Below, in pieces: positions 1 to 7,051 of a DNA stretch of 64,000 bases (within the stretch, counting starts at the first letter, position 1; every line of letters begins with the position of its first letter). The DNA comes from Caldilineaceae bacterium. Its GTDB lineage: Bacteria > Chloroflexota > Anaerolineae > Caldilineales > Caldilineaceae. A program made the position numbers and the translations under genes. The notes under the pieces are model-generated. The model searched no databases. It was given only the letters and a program-made list of their open reading frames with translations, and was not told where the DNA came from. The DNA lies in the NCBI GenBank assembly GCA_026645575.1, contig JAPKMW010000022.1:61275-125274 (forward strand), given 5' to 3'.

Positions 1-9
1 TTCTGTTTA

Positions 10-43
10 TTGGTAAGTTGCATATCCTATTGCAACTTACCAA
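10..43. repeat. 12-bp perfect inverted repeat
   Basis: TTGGTAAGTTGC and its exact complement are separated by 10 nt. There is no T-tract, so it is either an intergenic palindrome or the end of an upstream transcript outside the window. Confidence 0.5.
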
Positions 44-260
44 AGTATAGCACTAACTTCGCCTTACTTGTATAGGACATTTGATGTAAGTGATTTTGCT
101 TGTTTGTAATTATTGCTTGCGGCTGCAACATTCTGCCTATTCATTCGTAAGAATAATTATGATACAATACGTGGACAGGGCAATATGCACCTACAACGTC
201 TTCCACTATGACTGTTATCAATTTTATGAAGGGTACGCCCGAACAAAGGAGCCTGTACGT

Positions 261-905
261 ATGGACGTTACTACAACGCTACAAAGCTGGATCAATGTGC
301 TGACTCACCCCGGCGAAGCGACCTTTGCCGAAGAGCAGACCAAGCCGCAAGCCAATTTTACTACAGCCATTATCTGGATGGTTATCACGGGTTTGGTCAG
401 TGGGATTGCCGGGTGGCTATCTTTCACTCTGTTAGGCGGGGCCGGCGGGATGCTGGCGATGATTGACCAGATGAATTTGCCGCCGGAAGTGGCCGAACAG
501 ATGCGCCAGGTGTTTGCCAGCGGGGTGATGGGGGGCGCCGGTTTTTCAGCAATTATCATGACACCGCTCTTCTTCTTTATTGGTGCAGCTATCCTTTATC
601 TGATTGGTCGGGTATTGGGCGGCAGCGGCGATTTGGGGCGATATAGTTATCTATTAGCCTCTTTCCAAGCGCCCATTGGCATTATTAGCGCTTTGCTCAA
701 TCTTGTTCCGCTTTTGGGTGGTTGCCTTGGTGCGATTCTGGCAATTTATAGTCTGGTGTTGACCTACTTTGCCACCAAGGTTGGCCTCAATTTAAGTAGC
801 GGCAAAGCGATCGCCGTAATTTTGATTCCGGTGGTTTTGTTCTTCTTGCTGATCTTCTGTTTTGTTTTTGCCCTGGCCGGCCTATTTATGTCGGTGCAAA
901 ATTAA
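261..905 (+). CDS. YIP1-family integral membrane protein
   Basis: A 214-aa membrane protein. The reading frame is open further upstream, but ATG 261 is preceded by AAAGGAG at the right distance and opens the conserved part (MDVTTTLQSW), so I start there. The short N-terminal cytoplasmic stretch with PGEATFAEE is typical of the Yip1 domain in bacteria ('...P...F...'). It is followed by about five hydrophobic segments (near residues 34-54, 94-118, 130-150, 155-180 and 188-212) rich in Gly and Ala. Bacterial YIP1 proteins have no established role. No operon partner is visible. Family assignment rests on pattern only. Confidence 0.75.
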   Translation: MDVTTTLQSWINVLTHPGEATFAEEQTKPQANFTTAIIWMVITGLVSGIAGWLSFTLLGGAGGMLAMIDQMNLPPEVAEQMRQVFASGVMGGAGFSAIIMTPLFFFIGAAILYLIGRVLGGSGDLGRYSYLLASFQAPIGIISALLNLVPLLGGCLGAILAIYSLVLTYFATKVGLNLSSGKAIAVILIPVVLFFLLIFCFVFALAGLFMSVQN

Positions 906-1098
906 TAACGGACAAGCGATTGGATAATTGCCGGTTGGATGAGCAAGGTTATCCGATTATGCAGCAGCTTTTGGGGCTTCATCAATCGCCGTGCAAAAAG
1001 GTGATCTTGAAGAGGCAGTAGAGCCGCTGTGGGTGTATAATCAAACTCGGTTTGCGCAACTTGAACAACAATTCCTTTTGCATAAATGGAGCCAAACC

Positions 1099-1485
1099 AT
1101 GACCACGATTCCCGCTATCGGCATTAGCCAAATCGGCCAAATTGCGATTCCGATCCAGGATTTGGATCGCGCCGTCGCCTTTTATCGCGACACGCTCGGC
1201 TTGCCATTTCTCTTCCAGGCGCCGCCCGGTCTCGCCTTTTTTCAATGCGGCGAGGTGCGATTAATGCTCAGCCGCCCGGAAGGGGTCGAGAGCGCGCACG
1301 CCGCAGCTCTCTATTACAAAGTGGCTGATATTCAACAAGCCTATATCACCCTGAAAGCGCGCTCGGTCGCGTTTATTGACGAACCCCATTTGATCGCCAA
1401 ACTGCCTGATCATGAATTGTGGATGGTTTTCTTTCATGATTCAGAGGGCAATATGGTGGCGTTGATGAGTGAGGTGAGAGTGTAA
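1099..1485 (+). CDS. VOC-superfamily (glyoxalase/bleomycin resistance-like) protein
   Basis: A 128-aa single-module VOC protein. The start at ATG 1099 has GGAG 7-8 nt upstream and leads directly into the first beta strand (ISQIGQIAIPI), followed by the family pattern DRAVAFYRDTLGLP. The C-terminal strand HDSEGNMVALMSE carries the usual terminal Glu metal ligand. The position normally held by a metal-binding His in the first strand is Gln (IGQIA), so metal binding may be altered. The substrate is unknown. It is a monocistronic gene. Confidence 0.8.
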   Translation: MTTIPAIGISQIGQIAIPIQDLDRAVAFYRDTLGLPFLFQAPPGLAFFQCGEVRLMLSRPEGVESAHAAALYYKVADIQQAYITLKARSVAFIDEPHLIAKLPDHELWMVFFHDSEGNMVALMSEVRV

Positions 1486-1488
1486 AAG

Positions 1489-1545
1489 ATTGAGAGAGTA
1501 AGAGATTGAGTGGCTAGGATGATTAATCTCTCAATCTCTTACTTT
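1489..1545. repeat. GAGATTGAG-type dyad repeat
   Basis: An imperfect inverted repeat built from GAGATTGAG and CTCAATCTC units between two convergent genes. A related repeat lies at 45130-45192. It could act as a bidirectional terminator, but it has no clear T-tract. Confidence 0.5.
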
Positions 1546-2238
1546 CTATGAGCCTACAAAACCATTGACCAGCCCCGATCCCCACACCGAGAGCGCCAGC
1601 AACAGTTGCCCCAGTAGGAGCAGGGCCGGCGCCAGCATTTTGGTTGCGGGCAGGGTGCGGTAAAACTGATGGAGCGCTTGCAGCGAATCGGCGAACATCA
1701 GCAGCAGTGCGCCGACAAAGGGCAGCAAAATCCACCCTTGATCTACAACGACGAGTGCTTCCAGCGCCTGCCAACTCATGAGGAAAACCAAGAGGCCATA
1801 GACCAAAATGGTGATCTGCAATTCGGCCAGCCGTGGCGCAATGAGCCAGGCGATACCGCCGCCATAGAGCAACAGCAAGAAGAGCCAGGGCGTCGGCCAT
1901 TTGGCAGGATGGAGGGCGGCAAACGCGGTGGTAAAGAGGGCAACCGCTAACAACCAGTGCGCTTTCGGCACCGCCGGTGGCGTCCCTGGTAATAGCGCCA
2001 AGATGTTACCCAGCAGGGTTAGCAACAACCCCAACAGAATCGCTGCTTTGTAATAAACCGAAACTGGCGTTGGGGCGATCAGGGCAATCACCCAAATGAG
2101 CGCCAGGGCTACTGGTTGAAAATAGGCGCGCGTCCCCATCTCAGCGCCGCTGTATTCATCCCAGAGATAACGAATCGCCGTCGCCAATACCCCGATCAAT
2201 AAGAGAAGCATTACATAAAAATGAATCATGCGCCTCAT
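1546..2238 (-). CDS. YhhN-family membrane protein (lysoplasmalogenase-like)
   Basis: A 230-aa protein with about eight hydrophobic segments. The arrangement fits the YhhN/TMEM86 family: an early YFQPVALALIW-like strand (compare F-K-P in the family), and a late GALLLMFADSLQALHQF segment that matches the family G-A-x-x-F-x-x-S-D-x-x-L-A signature. Eukaryotic members hydrolyse the vinyl-ether bond of lysoplasmalogen in membranes; the bacterial role is less certain. ATG 2229 (MIHFYV) is an alternative start. It converges with the VOC gene across a dyad repeat. Confidence 0.7.
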   Translation of the reverse strand: MRRMIHFYVMLLLLIGVLATAIRYLWDEYSGAEMGTRAYFQPVALALIWVIALIAPTPVSVYYKAAILLGLLLTLLGNILALLPGTPPAVPKAHWLLAVALFTTAFAALHPAKWPTPWLFLLLLYGGGIAWLIAPRLAELQITILVYGLLVFLMSWQALEALVVVDQGWILLPFVGALLLMFADSLQALHQFYRTLPATKMLAPALLLLGQLLLALSVWGSGLVNGFVGS

Positions 2239-2361
2239 TGTATTGCACGTTGACTACGCCGGCAAATTCCTCGGTGTAATCAACGTGAATTTGTTTAACA
2301 TCGCCTGTATTTATGGTAAAATTGTGATATAAGCGCCATAATGAGCAAAATGCTACCGCAC

Positions 2362-2424
2362 GTAACTACTAACGTTGCTCAGAGCCAGTCACGGACTGGC
2401 TCTGAGCGGGCTGCGTAATTACCG
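2362..2424. repeat. Palindrome of the GTAAC...GTCACGGAC family, copy 1
   Basis: The core GCTCAGAGCCAGTC is repeated exactly inverted after 3 nt (2377-2390 and 2394-2407), flanked by GTAACTAC and GTAATTAC. Copies with the same outer GTAAC and inner GTC-ac-GGAC centre occur at 46153-46235 and 49010-49076. It lies just upstream of the DinB gene. Confidence 0.6.
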
Positions 2425-2443
2425 TCGTCCAAAGGAAAGAACC

Positions 2444-2956
2444 ATGAATCAACTTGCCATTGCCCAGCAACTGGCTCAGCAAGCCCAGACGATCCGATCG
2501 CTGGCCACCGATATCAGCGATACCCAGGCGCGCTGGCGCCCGACACCGGACGACTGGTCGTTGCTGGAAGTGATCAACCATCTCTACGATGAAGAGCGTG
2601 AGGATTTTCGCCAGCGCATTGACTATCTGCTTCATCGTGCCGGGGAAGCGCCGCCGCCAATTGACCCCGTGGGCTGGGTGACAGCGCGTGGCTACAACCA
2701 GCGGGAGCCGGTCGCCTCGTTGCAGAATTTTCTGGAGGAGCGCAACCAATCCATCGCCTGGTTACAAGGATTAGTTGATCCGGCCTGGAGCAACACCTTT
2801 CATCACCCTTCCGGCTTTACCATTAGCGCTGGGGAGCTGCTCGCCTGCTGGGCCGCCCATGATTTGCTCCATACTCGTCAACTGGTGGAGTTGCACTATG
2901 CCTGGCATCGCGCCCTGGTCGCGCCCCTTTCGCTGGCCTATGCCGGGGATTGGTAG
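2444..2956 (+). CDS. DinB-family protein
   Basis: A 170-aa four-helix-bundle protein of the DinB/YfiT type. Start ATG 2444 is preceded by AAAGGA. The sequence has the W-x-x-x-x-D-W-S-L-L-E-V-x-N-H-L pattern common in these proteins and the three expected metal-binding histidines: one in the NHLYDEE helix and two in AAHDLLHTRQL near the C-terminus. DinB-fold proteins in other bacteria include thiol transferases and damage-inducible proteins of unknown function. The substrate cannot be read from the sequence. It is monocistronic, bounded by palindromic repeats on both sides. Confidence 0.8.
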   Translation: MNQLAIAQQLAQQAQTIRSLATDISDTQARWRPTPDDWSLLEVINHLYDEEREDFRQRIDYLLHRAGEAPPPIDPVGWVTARGYNQREPVASLQNFLEERNQSIAWLQGLVDPAWSNTFHHPSGFTISAGELLACWAAHDLLHTRQLVELHYAWHRALVAPLSLAYAGDW

Positions 2957-2957
2957 T

Positions 2958-3030
2958 TGGGGTATTGGGATATTGGGTGGTTAGATAGTTTCGACAGACT
3001 CAACCACCGAATCACCTAATACCCCAATAC
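2958..3030. repeat. GGGTATTGG-type dyad repeat with a TTTCGACAGACTCA centre
   Basis: Left arm GGGGTATTGGGATATTGGGT and a right arm with the complementary ACCTAATACCCCAATA flank a centre holding a degenerate copy of the TTCGACA-G-CTCA sequence also found inside the coding region at 19453-19474. A sister dyad is at 37459-37516. Confidence 0.5.
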
Positions 3031-3041
3031 TCCTAAATGCT

Positions 3042-3806
3042 TTAACGAACAACGCCCGGTAGGCTCAAATCACCGGAGGCAACATCGAAAACATGGGTGA
3101 CGCAGAGGAGTGGGCTATGGAGATCGGCATTGACACGGAGACCCGCTGTTACGCCATCGTAGGTAAAGTCACCGGCATCGGCAAAGGGTGTCGCCGGCAG
3201 GTGGACGGTGAGGGTATCGCCTGTGGTCTGCAGATCGTAGTTGGGGCTGTCGATCAGGAGCGGGAGTTCAGGCCAGGTGGCCGGCAGCGTTGGGCTTTCA
3301 CCTGCCGGAATGTCTTGGACCTTAAGGGCGCCGTCACCACAGTCATTGTCCTGCACCAACACCACCCAGTGGCTATGCCAGAGATGACCATCGTTGCCCG
3401 TGTCACCGTCCTTGTCTTCATCAACCAGCGGTGTATCGTCAAAGTCTGGGTGGGCTGTAACGGCAAGGGCCAGAATCCCTTGTTCCGCAGCAAAGCCGAC
3501 GGTGGCGCTATCGAGCGAGGTCGGCCAGACATAGCTGAAGACTTCGGCGCCCGCCAGTTGACCCGTTGGCGAGGGTTGCGTTGCACCGGCTTCCCCGGTT
3601 ACAATTTGTTGGAAGATCAGGTGATCGCCCGTGCGATAGACACGCGCCCGAATGAGGTCGAACGCAGCGTCAACCGCCGGACTGCTCTCGGCGACGATCC
3701 CTTCCGGCGGGGCGGCTGGCGCTTCCGGTCGGATGGGTTGACAACCACTCAAGAGCAGAAAGACGGCAATAACGCCGGGCCATTGACGGCAAATACGCTG
3801 GATCAT
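3042..3806 (-). CDS. Secreted lipoprotein with an Asp-rich (calcium-binding-like) loop
   Basis: A 254-aa predicted lipoprotein of unknown function. The start at 3806 has AAAGGA 8 nt upstream. An n-region with arginines, a hydrophobic stretch VIAVFLLL and the lipobox LLSGC near residue 22 show export and lipidation. A low-complexity Ala/Pro linker follows. Midway there is a D-E-D-K-D-G-D run resembling a DxDxDG calcium loop, then GHLWHSHWVVLV. It is transcribed away from a MarR regulator, and the intergenic region carries two identical-pattern 15-bp palindromes, so it is probably that regulator's target. I do not recognise a functional family. Confidence 0.75.
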   Translation of the reverse strand: MIQRICRQWPGVIAVFLLLSGCQPIRPEAPAAPPEGIVAESSPAVDAAFDLIRARVYRTGDHLIFQQIVTGEAGATQPSPTGQLAGAEVFSYVWPTSLDSATVGFAAEQGILALAVTAHPDFDDTPLVDEDKDGDTGNDGHLWHSHWVVLVQDNDCGDGALKVQDIPAGESPTLPATWPELPLLIDSPNYDLQTTGDTLTVHLPATPFADAGDFTYDGVTAGLRVNADLHSPLLCVTHVFDVASGDLSLPGVVR

Positions 3807-3853
3807 AGGTTGAAATCCTTTCATGAGTTGGCTATGTGATGTATAATGCAATG

Positions 3854-3868
3854 GTATCGATTCGATAC
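3854..3868. promoter_or_regulatory. Probable MarR operator 1 (15-bp palindrome)
   Basis: GTATCGATTCGATAC is a perfect palindrome around a central T in the divergent promoter region between the lipoprotein and MarR genes. Confidence 0.7.
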
Positions 3869-3909
3869 TACAATAACTATAGAGCGAAATTCGCCGACTT
3901 GTCAAATCA

Positions 3910-3924
3910 GTATTGATTCGATAC
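3910..3924. promoter_or_regulatory. Probable MarR operator 2
   Basis: GTATTGATTCGATAC differs from operator 1 at one position. It lies 56 bp from it centre to centre and ends 5 bp before the MarR start codon, so bound protein would block its own gene. Confidence 0.7.
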
Positions 3925-3929
3925 GAAAT

Positions 3930-4532
3930 ATGCAAAGTAATTCTTTACCAACCTCAACCCAAATCTATGAATACAGCGAGCGGATCGGCCATTTGCTCCG
4001 GGCGGAAGCGTGGAAGGTGAGTACCGCTTACGATCTGCAACCGATCCAGTTACAGATGTTGCACTATCTGTCGATCTGCAACCGGTACAGCAACACGCCG
4101 ATGGCCGTCAGTGATTATTTTCAACTGACCAAAGGCACGGTTTCGCAATCGTTGAAAATCTTGGAAGTGCGTGGCTATGTAGAAAAGCGACCGAATAACA
4201 AAGATGGGCGCAGTGTTCATCTTTACGTGTCAGACGCAGGCGCGGCGCTCCTGGCTGCCCATTGGCCGCCACTCCTCCTGCGCAATGCAGTGCAACAAAT
4301 GTCGGCTGCGGAAGAAGCAGAAATTCAACAAGCCTTACAGACGTTGCTTACTGCGTTACAGCGGGGCAATGAGCAGCAGCGCTTTGGCATCTGCGCCACC
4401 TGTCGGTATCACCAGGCGGAAAGCACCGGGTATCGCTGCGGTTTGACCGGTGAAACCCTGCTGCCCAATGAGATTGACCTGATCTGCCGTGAGCATGAAC
4501 CGCAGCCCAACATCAACTATGCAATACGCTAA
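3930..4532 (+). CDS. MarR-family regulator with a C-terminal cysteine cluster
   Basis: A 200-aa winged-helix regulator. The DNA-binding region has MAVSDYFQLTKGTVSQSLKI followed by LEVRGYVEKRPNNKDGRS, the recognition helix and wing of the MarR fold. After the usual ~150-residue core comes an extra tail with four cysteines in the spacing C-x2-C-x11-C-x15-C (about residues 155, 158, 170 and 186), which could hold zinc or an iron-sulfur cluster and act as a sensor. Two 15-bp palindromes upstream fit autoregulation. The start ATG 3930 sits directly after operator 2 and has no strong ribosome-binding site. It is followed 18 nt later by the dehydratase gene, so the two may be co-transcribed. Confidence 0.85.
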   Translation: MQSNSLPTSTQIYEYSERIGHLLRAEAWKVSTAYDLQPIQLQMLHYLSICNRYSNTPMAVSDYFQLTKGTVSQSLKILEVRGYVEKRPNNKDGRSVHLYVSDAGAALLAAHWPPLLLRNAVQQMSAAEEAEIQQALQTLLTALQRGNEQQRFGICATCRYHQAESTGYRCGLTGETLLPNEIDLICREHEPQPNINYAIR

Positions 4533-4550
4533 AGCAAAGGAACGAACGTA

Positions 4551-5735
4551 GTGAAGATTACTGATGTAAAGTGTTACCCCGTTTGGGTCGGGCACCGCAA
4601 CCAATGTCTGGTCAAAGTGGAGACCGATGAAGGCATCTATGGCTGGGGCGAAGCGGGCCTCTCCGGGCGTGAACTGGCCGTGGCCGGCGCCGTCAAACAT
4701 TATCGCGAATTTCTCATTGGCCGCGACCCCATGCGCATTGGCGCACTCTGGCAGGAGATGTATCGCAGCCAATACTTTGAGGGCGGTCGTGTGTTGACAG
4801 CGGCGATCTCGGCTATTGACATTGCGCTCCATGACATTGCGGGCAAAGCCTTGAACGTGCCGGTCTATCAACTGCTGGGGGGCAAACAGCGCGATTTTGT
4901 GCCTTGCTTTGCCACCATGTTTGCGCCTACCGCCGAAGGCTTGATCGAAGGCGCCCAGTTGCTGTTACGCGAGGGGTGGAATGTGATCCGCACGGTGCCC
5001 AACTACACTTCCTCCGCCGAGTACGGCGCCGGCGGTAGCGAAGAAGCGAAGGGCGTCTGGGAACCGTGGGCTTCGATTGGCGTGACGGCGCGCAACCTGA
5101 CCAAGTTGCGCGAAGCCATCGGCAGCGACGCCATCCTGGGCATCGATTATCACCACCGGCTGAGTGTGGCGGAAGCAGCCTCTTTTTGTCAACGTATGCC
5201 CGCCGGCACCCTCGACTTTCTCGAAGAGCCAATCCGCGACGAGACGCCCGAAGCCTACGAAGCGTTGCGCAAGTTGACGACCATCCCCTTTGCCATTGGC
5301 GAAGAGATTTCGAGCAAGTGGCACTTCCTGCCCTATATCGAGCGGGGCATCACCAACTATGTGCGGCTGGATGTCTGCAACGTCGGCGGCCTGACCGAGT
5401 CGATGAAGGTGGCGGCCATGGCCGAGGCGCACTACATTGATCTCATGCCCCACAACCCACTTGGCCCGATCTGTACAGCGGCCACGGTGCATCTGGCCGC
5501 GGCGGTCCCCAACTTTGCCTGGCTCGAAGTGCGCATCTCCCCCACCGAACCGGGCCGCTTCACCGATCCTGCCATCTTCCCGGTACAGCCCATGTTGGAT
5601 GGCGCCCGCTTCCCCGTGCTGGCTACGCCCGGTCTCGGCATCGAAGTCAACGAAGAATTGATCCTCAAACAAGAATTCAAATTCTGGGAAGCGCCTCACT
5701 TGCGCCGGCGCGATGGGTCGTATACCAACTGGTAA
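4551..5735 (+). CDS. Enolase-superfamily dehydratase (mandelate racemase/galactonate dehydratase-like)
   Basis: A 394-aa enzyme with an N-terminal capping domain and a C-terminal barrel. The GTG start follows AAAGGA. Seen motifs: GIDYHH (metal Asp and adjacent His, about residue 199), FLEEP (metal Glu, about 225), IGEEIS (metal Glu, about 251) and PHNPLGPI with the catalytic His (about 300). This set matches the mandelate racemase subgroup, in particular D-galactonate dehydratase-like enzymes that abstract the proton alpha to a carboxylate in sugar acids. The nearby amidohydrolase and fumarase-like hydro-lyase suggest a sugar-acid or hydroxy-acid catabolic set. The exact substrate is not readable. 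Confidence 0.88.
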   Translation: MKITDVKCYPVWVGHRNQCLVKVETDEGIYGWGEAGLSGRELAVAGAVKHYREFLIGRDPMRIGALWQEMYRSQYFEGGRVLTAAISAIDIALHDIAGKALNVPVYQLLGGKQRDFVPCFATMFAPTAEGLIEGAQLLLREGWNVIRTVPNYTSSAEYGAGGSEEAKGVWEPWASIGVTARNLTKLREAIGSDAILGIDYHHRLSVAEAASFCQRMPAGTLDFLEEPIRDETPEAYEALRKLTTIPFAIGEEISSKWHFLPYIERGITNYVRLDVCNVGGLTESMKVAAMAEAHYIDLMPHNPLGPICTAATVHLAAAVPNFAWLEVRISPTEPGRFTDPAIFPVQPMLDGARFPVLATPGLGIEVNEELILKQEFKFWEAPHLRRRDGSYTNW

Positions 5736-6086
5736 CGCTTGTGCGTAACAACGCTCTGCGTCCCGCTGGTGATGACAAAGACATGGTTACACAGGGCGGC
5801 GCTATCCACATTCAGAAAGATAGTGGAATTTTTGTGGGTCAATAAGAAGCAGTATAATCAATAGTGACTAAGGCTCAATTGGAACACAGGGGTTGGCCGG
5901 CAAATCTGTCGGGAAGATGGTTGGCAAGTCACCTAGATTCCGGAAGACCCGTAACTAAAAACAGAGAGCGCCCACTGCCCAAATCACAGCCTTGCAGGAT
6001 CGCGCCGATGAACTGGCTACCAGTTTCAGCGCCTCTCCACCAACGATGTTACACCAAACACCAATTTGTATGGAATAAGGTGAATC
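5736..6086 (+). other. Intergenic region, no gene seen
   Basis: A 351-bp spacer between the dehydratase and amidohydrolase genes. A TATAAT box stands at 5853-5858 with a poor -35 match (TTGTGG, 15-nt spacer). A short open frame here (5864-6148) has no recognisable protein character. Probably regulatory. Confidence 0.4.
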
Positions 6087-6938
6087 ATGATAATCGACAG
6101 CCACTGTCACGCCTGGACCTACTGGCCCTACAATCCGCCGGTGCCTGATCCCGAATCACGTGGGCGGGTGGAACAGTTACTCAACGAGATGACACTGCAC
6201 GGTGTGGACAAAGCCGTGATCATCTGCGCCCAGATCGACCACAACCCGAACAACAACGACTACATTGCTGAGGTGGCAGCGCAACATAGCGACCGGCTCT
6301 ACCAATTCCCCGACGTTGATTGCTCCTGGTCCGCTACCTATCACACCCCTGGCGCCGCCGACCGCCTGCGCGCCATTGCCGACCGCTGGCCGATCAAGGG
6401 CTTCACCCATTATCTGCGCCATGACGATGATGGGGCATGGCTCTATTCGGACGAAGGAATGGCCTTCTTTAAGGTGGCGGCGGACTATAACTTGATCGCT
6501 AGCATTGCCGGTCGGCCCGAACATCAGCCCGCCATCCGCAAGGTGGCGGCGGCGTTCCCATCAATGCCTATTCTCTGTCATCACCTGGCCGGCGCCAAGG
6601 CGGACGAAGCGCCGCCCCACGCCGGTCTACAAGAGATTTTGGCCTCGGCCAAGTTGCCCAATATCTACATCAAGCTGTCGGGCTTTGCCTATTGTTCGCC
6701 GGTGAAGTGGAATTTCCCCTATTCCGACACCCATTGGGTGATCCGCTCGCTCTATGAGCGCTTCGGCCCCTATCGCATGTGCTGGGGGTCGGACTATCCG
6801 GTGGTGCGCTTCTTTATGACCTATCAACATTCGTTGGAAGCCTTCCGCACCCATTGTTCGTTTGTTACCCCTGGTGACAAAGAGTGGATTCTGGGCAAAA
6901 CATTGGAACGCTTGTTGAATCAGGCGCGCAGGGAATGA
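6087..6938 (+). CDS. Amidohydrolase family 2 (TIM-barrel lactonase/decarboxylase-like)
   Basis: A 283-aa metal-dependent hydrolase. ATG 6087 has AAGGTG upstream. The N-terminus IIDSHCHAW contains the HxH metal motif; PILCHHLAGAK supplies the next histidines; MCWGSDYPVV supplies the terminal catalytic Asp. This order matches PF04909 proteins, which include fuconolactonase-type sugar lactonases and several decarboxylases. Placement between a sugar-acid dehydratase and a fumarase-like enzyme favours a lactonase role, which is inference. Confidence 0.85.
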   Translation: MIIDSHCHAWTYWPYNPPVPDPESRGRVEQLLNEMTLHGVDKAVIICAQIDHNPNNNDYIAEVAAQHSDRLYQFPDVDCSWSATYHTPGAADRLRAIADRWPIKGFTHYLRHDDDGAWLYSDEGMAFFKVAADYNLIASIAGRPEHQPAIRKVAAAFPSMPILCHHLAGAKADEAPPHAGLQEILASAKLPNIYIKLSGFAYCSPVKWNFPYSDTHWVIRSLYERFGPYRMCWGSDYPVVRFFMTYQHSLEAFRTHCSFVTPGDKEWILGKTLERLLNQARRE

Positions 6939-6962
6939 TTAACAATTTATCTATTCAATCAG

Positions 6963-7013
6963 ATCAACGATGCGCAGATTTTCTTGTTTTGTTTCAATCT
7001 GCGCATCGTTGAT
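6963..7013. repeat. 18-bp perfect inverted repeat between amidohydrolase and fumarase genes
   Basis: ATCAACGATGCGCAGATT is repeated exactly inverted after 15 nt. There is no T-run after the right arm on the plus strand, although the loop is T-rich. It may attenuate or protect the mRNA. Confidence 0.6.
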
Positions 7014-7051
7014 AAAGAATAGAGGCGAAATGATTAAATTTGGAGTGGTAT

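Noticed and set aside
3093..3839. 248-codon plus-strand frame opposite the lipoprotein gene
   Set aside because: The opposite strand has a lipobox, ribosome site and operators. This frame is Arg/Gly/Val-rich with no domain; it is a shadow.
4965..5699. 244-codon minus-strand frame opposite the dehydratase
   Set aside because: The dehydratase has every catalytic motif. Antisense frames of this length are common in high-GC coding DNA.
5864..6148. 94-codon frame before the amidohydrolase gene
   Set aside because: No protein character and overlaps the amidohydrolase start.
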